From Zygnema cylindricum (taxonomy: Eukaryota; Streptophyta; Zygnematophyceae; Zygnematales; Zygnemataceae), in assembly GCA_037447655.1 (NCBI GenBank), contig JBBHKE010002234.1, positions 60,001 to 124,000 of the forward strand: DNA of 64,000 bases, in the 5' to 3' direction. Position numbers and translations under genes: made by a program. Numbering within the stretch: position 1 is the first letter of the stretch; each line of letters opens with the position of its first letter. The notes beneath the pieces were generated by a model. That model made no database searches. It saw only the letters and a program-made list of their open reading frames with translations, and was not told the origin of the DNA. Of this stretch, positions 44,067 through 54,596 are shown piece after piece.

Positions 44067-44069
<3 letters not shown>

Positions 44070-44141
<72 letters not shown>
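44070..44141 (+). repeat. (CT)n microsatellite ending at the gap
   Basis: About 36 CT units immediately before the N run. Confidence 0.95.
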
Positions 44142-44151
44142 NNNNNNNNNN
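44142..44151. other. Assembly gap (10 N)
   Basis: Ten ambiguous bases follow the CT run. The true length and content are unknown, and the missing kinase exons could lie here. Confidence 0.99.
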
Positions 44152-44429
44152 AACAAAAAAAAAAAAAAACTTGGGAAACATGGAGCTACCAAAAAAGGTA
44201 GCGAAAAAAAATTTATTTAAAAAGGTAAATAGAAAAAAACAAGTAGAATCGCATGGTTTGGTGTACATATTCTAGCAACAAGGTAATCCGCGAGAGACAT
44301 TTGCAGTTTTTAAGCAAATGACTCCGCTAGCAAGGTAACACAGCCCAGTCATTGGCTGTAAACAAAACGCACCGTGTAAAAATAACCAAGTGCATTATCT
44401 ACTTATGGTAAGACCATTAGATCACAATT

Positions 44430-44605
44430 TGCTCTCATAGATTCTTTGAAGATTACCAGAATGGTATTCATCTATTACGTGAACCAATAAAAATGTGCCA
44501 CGCAAAACAAATGTCGGTTACTGACCCGACACAATGGAACGATCGCCTCAGTAAACGAATTTTTGACGTTTACAGAGAGCGCCTAATGGAACAACGATCT
44601 TATAC
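44430..44605. mobile_element. Mutator-like element end, right-hand type
   Basis: The segment with GTTACTGACCCGACACAATGG and CAGTAAACG, ending GCGCCTAATGGAACAACG, is the reverse complement of 46513-46690 and resembles the right end of the element at 56538-57286. It is a fragment; its left part merges into unannotated sequence (44152-44430). Confidence 0.55.
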
Positions 44606-46512
44606 ATGTGGTTTGGTACGCTAAGATGAACAAAAAAAGATAAATGGAAAAATTTATTTAAAAAAAAGCGATGGAAAAAACCATCGAGGTACAAAGGGTT
44701 CAAAAAAAAAAAAAAACTACAAAAGCCAAAGGAGACTAAGGGAAAGAAAACAAATAATGAAGCCAAATATAACTAGAATTAGTTCCAAAATTAAGTAAAT
44801 ATACTAAATATGACTATACGCTAAGGGAAAACCTACAGTACATGACGCCCCACAACCCTAACGAACTAAAGTCCGCACCCCCAAAGATAGTGGATATGGA
44901 CTAGATCCCTTAGCGGAAGATCTAGGAGGCCCAACCAATCATTCGCCAACGTGTTTCGCCGTAGAAGGGTCGCGCCCTGTGCTCGTTAAAGGGCAACTGA
45001 TACACGTTGACTATAAAAGGAAACTAAAAGGCTCGAGGAAAAACTCTCTACACCCCTCGATTAAAATGTTTTCTTATCAAAGTTGCGAAAAAAAATCATC
45101 GAAAGACCTATCAAAGTGATCCATCAGGGTTGGGTGAGCATAATCTCATTCCTTACAAATCGCTGCATCTAGAGCCACCACGCCCATACGTAATATCGCA
45201 CCACAAGATATGTGAGTTCAAGTGGGATACGTGAGGACTACATCACCCACGTTCCTTTGAGCCCCGTGGAGGAAAACCAAGTCAACCCGAGGACTTCGAA
45301 GACCACTACATTGGGATCGAGGAGAGTGTACATGAGGAATTTCTTGCATCATGGTGGAGCTTTCGGCGCCAATGGGAAAAATTGCATGGCCAACCTAATC
45401 ACGTGAAACAAGTTGTTCACCCCCACATGAGCGAAGAAGTAGGTGAATCATGTTTGAGTCAATAGGTTGGTCGTAAACACAATGGGACCTCCCAAGAAAC
45501 GGAGGGCGAGGCAAACCCAAACAAAGTCATAGAGTGATTGCGAACTGGTGAAACATTAGACAATGGTCGAAAAAATCTGTGTGGCTTGCAACCACGCACC
45601 AACCCTCGACACAAAACATTAACGTATATGATCACTCAATTAAGAAGAAGGTAACGTGTTTAATAAGTTTTGGAATTCGGCGGCCACCAATTGCTCCGTT
45701 GTTCGCTTTCACATGTGAAAGTTGTTCTCAACAATAAGAGATGGAAAAGGTGGAATTTAGTTTCAAGGATTAGGTGGCAGGAGTGCACAACCGGAGAGAA
45801 GAGCCTCATGAAAAGGAAGAAGATTTTCCTCCACTTTAGGGATGACCTGGGCCAAAATGGGGATATCATCCATGATGAAACGTGACATGATGGTTGGTGC
45901 CACTGAAGCCAAACTGCCCAAATATGCCGTCGGAGCAACTCTTGCCATAAGAATTAAACATAAATCGCCAATCAAAATTGGGAGGCTAGCTTGTTAGTGG
46001 ACAAACGAGCCCTCCCGCCGATATAAAACCCCATGCCCAACGAGGTGGTGGAGCATACTATAAAGTCTATCGTCAAAGTATTTAAGAGAAGACAAAAATG
46101 GAGTTTTTGGTGGTAATGTCTAGGGAAGGTAGAGAGGATGCTGAGAAAAACAACGTGTGAGGGTACCAATGCCACTTGGGAGTCCGAGAGCGTAGGAAGG
46201 TCATTAGAGTGTGAGATGTCCTCCAACAAAGCATAAGTAACAACTTAGTTCACAAAGGATGGGGCTCCGATAGGGGAACCTAAGGCTTTAATACCCTCCG
46301 TTGGTGACGCAATTCAAAAACCCATAGGGACGGGAAAAAAAATCAAAATTGGTTAGTGTTTCGAGGGAACTCTCATGCCTTCTCTTTAAACGTCTCATTG
46401 TGTTGCTTAAGCGTCCGCTGTTTGAAAGTTGGTATCGGAGCATAGTTTTCGATAGTGAAATATTTTGTCGTCATTAGGAGAGTACTTGGCGGAGGGTAAA
46501 CGTCGGACCAGA
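44606..46512. other. Possible gypsy-type LTR and leader, unresolved
   Basis: No gene recognised. A 12-nt TGGTATCGGAGC at 46430-46441 matches the initiator tRNA-Met 3'-end complement at 11 of 12 positions, as in many plant LTR elements, so the sequence to its left may be an LTR. A TATAAAAGG box lies at about 45014. Neither LTR start, second LTR nor pol is visible. Frames such as plus 45212-45406 or minus 45938-45660 have no known domain. Confidence 0.35.
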
Positions 46513-46867
46513 AAATAGTTAGAGCGTTGTTCTATTAGGTGGTCTCAGTAAACGTCAAAAAAACGTTTACTGAAGCCATCGTTCCATTGTGTCGTGTCAA
46601 TAACCGACATTTAATTTGCGTGGCACACTTTGATTGGATCCACGTAGTAGATGAATAAGATTTTGCTAATCTTCAAAGAATCTTTAACAGGAAAGAGTGA
46701 CCACATATTTGTACCAGCGAAGGTAAAAAGTGAACCGTACGACGTATTGAACGAAATCTGTACGGGCGGACGAAATCGAAGATTCGTAAAAGCGTACCAA
46801 AATGTCATAATGGTTCATAGTTCAAAAGTAGGTGAAAGTTGAAAGGATCGTATAATAAAAATAAAAC
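46513..46867. mobile_element. Mutator-like element end, left-hand type
   Basis: Starts GTTGTTCTATTAGGTGG, inverted relative to 44430-44605, followed by CAGTAAACG and a segment shared with 23520-23610. Interrupted at 46868 by the LTR-like repeat. Related sequence resumes near 48230-48360, so the repeat probably inserted into this element. Confidence 0.5.
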
Positions 46868-47995
46868 TGAGTGCAAATGCAAGCGGAAGCATAAAAGATA
46901 AAGCACACACAAGAGAAAGATAACCCCAAGGAAGCCAATATATTCCACGGATAACTTTTCTTACATAATTTCCTCACACCCTCAAAACACTCTCACTTAT
47001 AACTCCTCTAACTTCTCAAAATCTACTAAGCTATCAAGCTCCTTCCATTCCTCTAACTCCTTGATAAACTACAAGGAGGATCAACTCTACCTCAATTGAT
47101 TATTAATAAAAACCTTTTCCTCCCTACGCCTCAATATACTCCTTGAAAACGTCACGTAACAATAGCGACCAAACCGTACATATAATACGCACTAAGCGCT
47201 ACCCAATCTAACTACACCAATACGTAACACAACAAAGTACCGAAAGTACACTTCAAACACAGTCAAATACAAAAGACTTGACCGACGCAAAACACAATCG
47301 TATCACGACACCAAACACAATCTCCAAAAGTATCAGGTGCGTAAACTGCGCACCGGTCAAACGACAAACGTACAAATGATCACACGGAATAAAGTACGTA
47401 GTCACCTCGAAACATCATTGCTCGCCGTACACGTTCAAAAGAATGTACGCGAACGTCAACCGGAAAACTCCACGACAAAGTAAAACGATCTCGGCCGTAA
47501 AAATATACGCCACAACCGAAAAGACAAATCTCCACATTGAACCGAAATAGAATCGTGCGTCGCGACGCGAAATTTTGTCAATTCTCGCGGACGCCTGATT
47601 CACTCTAATGAAACATCAAGACCTCAAGCGAATCCCCAAGTACCAAAGTACAAACTTAACCAATCAGACGCGGCGCGCGAAACGCGTGCGGGCAACATAC
47701 ACGACAAAGTACACCTCAGAACAAAGACCACTACGATCACTATGACACATAACCGTACAGTGACCGAGACCCTCCGTACAAAGACTTAAATAGGACAGAA
47801 CATAAATTACACCGACGCACAAAATCCTCACTTAAACAAAGCGTACAATGATTGCTAAATTGACAATCAACGCTAACGACAAATCCCACAAAGGAAAACA
47901 TAACAAAAGTTGGCCCATGCAATATGCCTATTGTATGCAAAACATACTATATGACCTTAAGACCCATATTGTATTAAGACATATTTGGACCAATT
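46868..47995. mobile_element. LTR-like repeat, full copy (~1.13 kb)
   Basis: Starts TGAGTGCAAATGC. AAAAC precedes it (46863-46867) and follows it (47996-48000), compatible with a 5-bp duplication, although the right end ...CCAATT lacks the canonical CA and the AAAAC word is repeated nearby. A partial copy is at 43583-44066. No coding domain. Confidence 0.5.
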
Positions 47996-48000
47996 AAAAC

Positions 48001-48599
48001 ATTTGGGCCAAAAATGGAGCAATTAAAACATTCGACCAATTTTTTTTTTCACCGTCAGATTCGGACAATCGGATTGTCGCTGATCAAAGTAGCGATCCAA
48101 GAAGATCACATGAAAAGCCCATAACACAACTTACGATAAAGGCGTCGACTAAAGGCCTACCATAAAAAAGCCTACTTTTGAAGTATGGAATGGTTAGTGG
48201 ATGGCAACAGAGTAACATACACTTAAAATAATATCCTCCGTCAAAGATTTACTTGCGGCTTCCGGTGGCCCTCACATCCTCTCTGGTGGAAGGCACATGT
48301 CATATGCGACGTGTACCCACCTGGTCGTGGTGTCGTCATGGATATTCACTTTTCCATGAGGCGCGATGCTATACGTTCACGCGCTTAGAATTGACCTAGT
48401 CCGGGTCACTTGTTGCGAACTGAAAGGCCGATAACGTATCCGATTCTGCATCCGACGGTCCAAGTTTACACCCATAAACGTGGAGAATCAAATCACTCAT
48501 TCAGTATGCTTGTTTTTCTAACATTTTTTTTGGGAAATGATCATGACAGTGACTGTTTTGGTTGCGGACAGTCACTTACGTCATTTTGTCAAAAAGCGT
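48001..48599. other. Mutator-like remnant
   Basis: 48230-48360 (ACTTGCGGCTTCCGGTGGCC, CTGGTGGAAGGCACATG) matches 23800-23960. No intact gene. Confidence 0.4.
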
Positions 48600-49150
48600 A
48601 CGTTTGAAGTACACATTGGTACAAATAAAGTACCGTTGAGTATAAATTTGACGGTCAATCGGTTGGACATCTTTGACTTTTATAATATTGTTTCAACCGC
48701 TTAACATTTTGCCGCGCTTGCGAACGTCGACCGTCATAATAAAATTAGCAATTCACACGGCCGGCGAGCGTTTACGGTAACAAAACTGCGGCGACCACAT
48801 GTAAATAAAATGGTTGCAGGCAGTAACTTTTTGTCGTTATGTGAGCTCCACGGTTGCTGCATTCACACCGGAATGGATGATGAAATTATATGAGGAAACG
48901 AATAACCCGTACTATACATTTCGCAAAAAAACAAAAACAGAGGCGACAAACTGACCGACTGCTCGGCTGTCAACCTTTTTGGAGCGTAGCGACGGACAAA
49001 ATATACGATTTGGAGCGTAGCGACGGACAAAAACGTACGGTCAAATGCGTCAAAACTTGACAGCTGTGGTAAGTCATATATTTTTCAGGAAACCCTTTTC
49101 GGAATGCAAAAATCCGACTTTGAAAAAACATGAAGTCATATCCCGAATGA
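48600..49150. repeat. Dispersed repeat C, copy 3
   Basis: 48640-48850 matches 28820-29020 and, inverted, 37430-37620. It contains a local tandem pair TTGGAGCGTAGCGACGGACA at 48979-49031, also related to 37740-37800. Confidence 0.6.
48858..48904 (+). repeat. Left member of a ~45-bp inverted repeat pair
   Basis: Contains ATTCACACCGGAATGGATGA and ATATGAGGAAACGAAT. Its reverse complement, with about one indel and one substitution, is at 53634-53680. The pair faces inward around a 4.7-kb segment. Confidence 0.75.
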
Positions 49151-49299
49151 ATGATCCGTACTGTACCTAAATCTTTGAAAATGATAACTCAAAAACGAGT
49201 GCCAATCAAAATCATCTAAATTAGAACGTAAAAAAATCTAAACTTAAAACTTTTTGGTAATTTTGAGAAAACGTCCCCCCCCCTTCTTACCACACCTGC

Positions 49300-50033
49300 C
49301 TCCTGCAAGTTATACGGACTTTCCTCGGAATTCTTTCCTTCCCTCCCTCCTTCCCTCTCACCCTCCCTCTCACACTCTCCTCCCTCTCTCTCACCCTCCA
49401 TCTTTTCTCTCACCCTCTCTCCCTCCTCTCTCCCTCCATCTCTCCTCCCTCTTTTTTCGTTGGGCATTCATGATCAAAAAAAGCTCAATCCATTCACGGA
49501 GACAGGTTTTCCACTTTCCATTTATTCATTTCATTCTTTATCAATTTTATTCTTAATTTTATCTAACTTCTTAAACTTCATTTTCTTGTTTTTCCCCATT
49601 TTTGTTTTCTCTCTCCTCTTATTCTTTTCTCTCTCTCTCTCTCTCTTTCTTTTTCTTCTTCCTCTCTCTCTCTCTTCTTCTCTCCTCTCCTCTCTCCCTC
49701 CATCTCTCCTCTCTCCTCTCTCTCTCTTTCCTCTTCCCCCGTCCTCATCCCCCACTCATTCTCCCTCCTCCTCCCTCCTCCTCTCTCATCCTCTCCATCT
49801 CCATCCCCTCCCTCTATCCCTCCCTCCCCTATCTCCCTCCCTCCCTCCCTCCCTCTCCTCCCTCTCCTCCCTTCTCTCTCACTCTCCAACCCTCCCTCTC
49901 CCCCTTATTATTTGTGTACCATCAAACCTCCCTTTCCTTTCTCCCTCTTCTCTTTTTCCCACCCAACCTTTTCTCCCTTCCCCCCTTTTTTAATTTTACC
50001 CATTTTTTTTCTTTCCCCTTTTTTATTTTACAG
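49300..50033 (+). repeat. Long CT-rich tract
   Basis: CCTCCCTCTC-type low-complexity sequence ending in a TTTTATTTTACAG acceptor-like site. It resembles the CT-rich kinase introns. Frames through it are compositional artefacts. Confidence 0.7.
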
Positions 50034-50734
50034 TTTTTCAATTGGTATTTCCACAATACATAACGTGAAAGGACACTCTTATTTCGAAAATCTATTTTAC
50101 AACCAACCTATTTACGGTTCCAAAATTGTCGGCGGTACAAGATTATCTTGTCCTATTTTTGTCTCTTTTGTCCTTCTCGCACAAGAATTAAGTGGATCCC
50201 CATTCAGTTTCTTAGACCCCATTTTGTACGATCTCCCTAATTCGTCTTTTGTAGATATTGAGGACCAAAACCCCAAAATGATAGGGAATGTGGGAGGAGA
50301 TATAGTTTCATATTTTGGGGAAACTTTGAGCCTCGAATCGACGGAGGGCTACGATTCGTCGACGGGATTGGGCGTACCAAGTAAAGTTTTTTGGTAAATT
50401 TGGTAAAATTGGCGAATTTCTCGAATTGGTTTTTGTATGGTAATCTAATTGGTTAAATGGTAAAAATTTTATTTTTTATTTATTTATAATTGTTTTTTGT
50501 TTTTACGTTGTTGTTTTTATTTTTTTAGGTAGAGAGGGAAAAATGAACGAGAAGATAGATGTGAATAATTTAGTTTTAGTTTTTAGATTTGAGATTTATA
50601 TTTTAGTTTTTTTTTTGCCCCGTGCTAAAGAGAAAACATTTATTTGTAAATGCCAAAATAATGAAAGAGAACAAATCATTTTATTTCTTAAACGATTTTG
50701 TTTAAATTATTTTTCATTTCAAATTTTTGTATGA
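50034..50734 (+). CDS. Two putative exons of an unrecognised gene
   Basis: 50034-50380 is open after an acceptor-like ACAG and encodes about 115 residues including FENLFYNQPIYGSKIVGG, LDPILYDLPNSSFVDIED and YFGETLSLESTEGYD. It ends at a consensus donor, AA|GTAAAG. A TTTTTTAG acceptor at 50528 leads into 50529-50734, which joins in frame (phase 1) and runs to TGA at 50732-50734. Complex composition and consensus splice sites in an otherwise low-complexity region suggest real exons. It is not the missing kinase C-lobe: the DVYSFG motif is absent and the phase does not match. No family recognised; it may be a captured gene fragment. Confidence 0.35.
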
Positions 50735-52648
50735 TTAGATATCAATATTCTATGTGAAGATGAATAGGCGTTTTTTTTTTTTAACTGTTATGACTTTTCC
50801 TTTACAATGCGTTTTCTTTTTTATGCGTATATTTTATTTTTGGTAATGCTTCAAATGGCAATATAACAGCGCTTAAAAAAAAAAAAGGCTTTGGACAAAA
50901 GAAAAGTTTGATTTGTTTTGGTCTAGTAATAATTACAGTATAGACTGATAAAACAAAAAAAAAAAATTTAATTATTAATATGCAGTTTGGACAAAAAGAA
51001 ATGAAATTTTGGGTTTGAATGAGATTAACCTGGTACAAAACTAAAATCTATAAATCTATAAAAGAAAAAAATCAGAAAAATGTCCAGAAATTTAAGTGGA
51101 AAGTGTGTCACGACTTAAATGAAACTATCGCAAAAATCACAAACATCGACAAAAAGCGGCAATTGCTAAAAACAAAAAAAACTTAAACTCAGTAAAATTT
51201 CCACAAATAAGACAATGGTAGGTTTTTAGTCAACATTTAAAATTTCCATTTATTCCATTGGTTTTTTTTTCTAAATCTTCTTTTTCCCAACCTTAGTTTT
51301 TATTTCCATATAACCATTTTTTTTTGTTTTTTACATCACTAGAAGAAAATGACTTAAATCTCTAATTTACTAAACAAAACATTGTACAAGTCTGCTAAAA
51401 CATTTTTTTTGCTAAAAACTATTAAAATCAAAAAACTACCGATTTTCCTTGAATCCAATAAACAATCTAATACAATACTAAGATCGTCTACAAAAAAAAA
51501 GGCGAAGAAAAAGAAAAAAAAAACCAAAAAAAAAAACAACAAAAAAAAAATGAAAACAGGTGCAAACCTAATAAAAACCGGTTAAAAAGAAAAAAGAAAA
51601 AAAAGAAATAGGAAGCAAACCTAACAATAAACTGGTTTTTTTTGGGTCAAAAAACATGATAAGAGATAGGCTGAATAGTACAAGTATAATGTGAATGGTT
51701 AAAATTTGTCAAAACTTGTCCAAATTTGTTAAAAAAAAATAAAACTTGTTACGATTCATCATATAACATTGTTTCTCCCTTAAAAAGAAACGTCGCTTTT
51801 ATTCACATGGTACAATGTAAAACAAAAAAAAAGTAAAGAATCAAATAAGAAACGGAAAAAAAAAAATAACGTAACATTGCTGTAGGAGACTCTCTACATT
51901 TTTGAAAAAGGAAACAACTATTTTACGAACTACGGTATAGGAAAACTCCATAGTCATAAGAAAATTCATGATAAGGAGATTAATATTATGAGAAAATTTG
52001 TGTTTGGAGAACATTTGGCAAGGTATCTACCCACATCCGTTCACCATATTCAACGGTAGTATTATACATTTTTAAATTAAAAATCCAAAATAGCTACTTA
52101 AAAGAGAAAAAAAAAAGTAGGAAACAGAATCTGTGATCAATATTTGTATGTGTTTGAGTGTCCTAACAAATGCCCTCTCATTCTCATTAATCAGTTTCTC
52201 TCTCTCCCTCTCTCTCGCTCTCCCTTGTTCCGTTTCTCTCTCCGTCTCTTTCCCCCGTCCATCTCTCTGTATCTCTCCCTCTCCATTTGTCTCTCTTTCT
52301 CTGTTATTTCTAGAAACAACTGAAAATTTCCATTAATCAAAAAAGTCAAACCCTCATTGCTATCACTATATTTGTCCTATATATTTGCCATAAAATGTGA
52401 GATTTCCTTCAATTTTCTGCCCTAAGACCGTACAGTGGGACCACTCCCACTGTTTCTTCGAGATACAATAGTAAGAGAAGAGAAAAAGAAAAAAAAAAGA
52501 AAAGAAGAGATGAGGAGGAAAAAACGAGTAGGAACCCTAAACAAGAAGGATCTCGGAAAGCGAGTATAAAAAAGGAGAGAGAGAGAGAGGATGGAAGTAT
52601 GAAAAAAGGAGAGAGAGAAAGAGAGTATGAAAAGGAGAGAGAGGATGG
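50735..52648. other. AT-rich interval with A/T homopolymer runs
   Basis: No gene seen. Lys/Asn-rich frames around 51382-51585 arise from A-runs. A CT-rich stretch lies at 52190-52310 and a GA-rich stretch at 52485-52640. Confidence 0.5.
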
Positions 52649-52970
52649 TGTTGGAGAACTGTCCACTTTGGATTCCACACGTGTGTATCGCGCTCTAAGC
52701 TGGTTCGCCAGTGCACCGCTAATCGCCGTATAAATTCGGTATTAGGCGCTTGCGTACACATCGGCCGGGTAGCTCAGTTGGAAGAGCTAGTGTACGGTTT
52801 GCACAGGTCCCAGGTTCGATCCCCGGCTTGGCCATTTTCCAAAGTTAACACTTTGGTATCGCCGATTTCCAATATGGTATCAAATTTAGGGGGCGATGGC
52901 AAGCCACACGAGATGGAGTACATTGTGAGGGGGCGTGTTAGAGAACTGTCCACTTTGGACTCCACATGTT
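52649..52970 (+). mobile_element. TRIM-like element with a tRNA-like unit in its LTR
   Basis: LTR 1 is 52649-52850 (TGTTGGAGAACTG to AAGTTAACA). CTT and then TGGTATC (52854), a plausible initiator-Met primer site, follow. About 70 bp of non-coding interior ends in a purine-rich GTGAGGGGGCG. A second LTR start, TGTTAGAGAACTG, is at 52936 and matches LTR 1 for about 36 bp (four mismatches) before diverging, so the 3' LTR is truncated. Size and lack of coding sequence fit a terminal-repeat retrotransposon in miniature. Flanking duplications cannot be tested because the right end is lost. Confidence 0.65.
52763..52834 (+). ncRNA. tRNA-like Pol III unit inside the TRIM LTR
   Basis: 72 nt that fold like a tRNA. 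Acceptor stem GGCCGGG/CTTGGCC (7 bp, two G-U), D-arm GCTC/GAGC, anticodon-stem position GTGT/GCAC with loop ACGGTTT, T-arm CCAGG-TTCGATC-CCCGG with one mismatch, and A at the discriminator position. A box TAGCTCAGTTGG and B box GGTTCGATCCC both match consensus, and TTTT follows at 52835-52838. C instead of U at position 33 and the weak anticodon stem make it unlikely to be a working tRNA. If the loop is taken literally the anticodon would be GGT (Thr). Best read as a tRNA-derived promoter carried by the LTR. Confidence 0.75.
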
Positions 52971-53633
52971 TAGAATTAAGGTTTTTTTTATATTCGTATT
53001 TATTGGTGAAATAAAAAGATACCGATTACCTGATAATGGCTCTATTTTTTTTTTGTTTTCGAATTATTAGTATAATTTTTTAGGTTAAAAGAAGGTGAAT
53101 GAAAGGAAAGGAAATGAAAGTAAAAGAATGATAAGTATTAATTTTAAGGTGAAAAGAAGGTGAGGGAAGGGAGGATAATAAAGTAAATGAAAGGTAAGAA
53201 ATTTTAGAATAAAAAGAAGGTGAAAGAATGGAGGAAAAAAAGTAAAAGCAAGGTAAGTTTATTTTTTAGGGTAAAAAAGAAAAAAAAAAACGGAAAAGAA
53301 TAAAAAGTAAAAGGAAAGTTTAAGTATGGTTCACACAGGACTATGCAGGTTGCTTGATTTTGTCGTCACTTTTCTCTTCGGGTGAGGTTTGATTTGGTTT
53401 TTTTTTATTTTTTTAAGCGTCCCTTTTTGTTTGGGGGTCTCGATCGGTCACCTTAAAAAAATTTAATGTTGTTGTACGGGTCAAAAAAGATAGGCTTGGT
53501 ACGGACGGATTTGAATCATTTGGCGCTTAATCGTACGGCAGCATGAATCAAATCGCGACATTTTAGTTGACGTGAGATGACGTCAAGGGCGTTTCACGTC
53601 CAAACAAAACAAAAGGACATTCGTTTCCTCATA
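52971..53633. other. AT-rich interval with AAGGTGAA-type repeats
   Basis: Degenerate tandem GGTGAAAGAA/AAAAGAAGGTGA words at 53080-53330. No gene. Confidence 0.45.
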
Positions 53634-53680
53634 TAATTCATCATCCATTCCGGTGTGAATGTAGCAATTACAATGGAAGG
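53634..53680 (-). repeat. Right member of the ~45-bp inverted repeat pair
   Basis: Contains ATTCGTTTCCTCATATAATT and ATCCATTCCGGTGTGAATG, the reverse complement of 48858-48904. Confidence 0.75.
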
Positions 53681-53687
53681 ACGCGAC

Positions 53688-53891
53688 GTGGTACGGATTG
53701 TCAGATTTTGTACTTCTACCTATTTTAAAGTGTATGTCATGACGGCGGATCCTGTACACCTAAATCAGCGTTAAGGAGAAATTACAATTAAACATTTTTT
53801 TGACGATGGTATTTATACACAAATTAGCATCAATGACACTAATTTATTATTGATACTAATAATTTCTATAGTCTAATAATGATTCACGGTG
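53688..53891. mobile_element. Right half of a long MITE
   Basis: Matches the right half of the copy at 60597-61173 (ACGTGGTACGGATTG, CTAAATCAGCGTTA). Right end AATGATTCACGGTG, followed by AACTGTA and the next MITE. Left half absent. Confidence 0.7.
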
Positions 53892-53898
53892 AACTGTA

Positions 53899-54596
53899 CA
53901 CCGCGAATCGTAATTAGAGTAATGAAAAAATTAGAGTAAAAAAACAAAAAAAAACAATTAGAGTAATGAACTCTACTGTACACCTCGAATCGTAATTAGA
54001 GAAATTACTCTAATTCGGTCGCTCTAAATTTCGACTCTATCACATAAAATAGAGTAGTCGATTCTAATTTTTTCATTATTCTAATTTAGGTGAGGTTTAA
54101 TTAGCGTAAAAAATTCTAATATAGGTTATTTTTAAATAGTATTGGGTACGGACGACGTCTGACCGTGCAAAATTGTACTTTTATAAGTAAAAAGGTACAA
54201 ATAATGATTTAATAGAATCGCACTCGCACGTGAAATCGCACTAAACAAATAAATAAATCACATCGAAAAAAAGCCGTTCGCATAACTCTCGTCCGTCGAC
54301 AGCATCGTCGTCAGTGTGAACATTAACTGACATTCAATGCGACAAATATTACCAGCGTCATAATGACGTCAATACTATACGGACTGACACATTTTGTACA
54401 TCTACTTAATTTAGTGTTCATAATTATCACGCAAAAAATTATCGCCGACATTACCTAATATAGAATGCTTAAACAAATTAGAGTAAACTTCATAGTTGAA
54501 AAAGCTCTATCACATAAATTAGCGTTTATTACTCTAAATGTTTTTTTTGGTTTTTGTACTCTAATTTTTTCACTACTCTAATTACGATTCGCGGTG
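53899..54596. mobile_element. MITE with ~75-bp inverted ends, host of a nested copy
   Basis: CACCGCGAATCGTAATTAG on the left and CTAATTACGATTCGCGGTG on the right, flanked by TA at 53897-53898 and 54597-54598. The first and last 75 bp are inverted repeats of each other. A second element end starts inside it at 53981. Confidence 0.75.

Noticed and set aside
46868-47995. Certain LTR with TSD AAAAC
   Set aside because: The right end lacks CA and AAAAC recurs nearby, so I kept it as LTR-like with low confidence.
49254-50063. Overlapping frames in CT-rich DNA on both strands
   Set aside because: Composition-driven (Ser/Leu/Pro on plus, Glu/Arg/Gly on minus).
50034-50734. Missing C-lobe exons of the kinase gene
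   Set aside because: No DVYSFG or RPxM motif, and exon 5 ends in phase 1 whereas this segment needs phase 2; the phase-1 reading hits a stop quickly.
52763-52834. A functional tRNA-Thr gene
   Set aside because: The loop read as an anticodon has C instead of U at position 33, the anticodon stem is weak and the T-stem has a mismatch. It lies inside an LTR. Called tRNA-like only.
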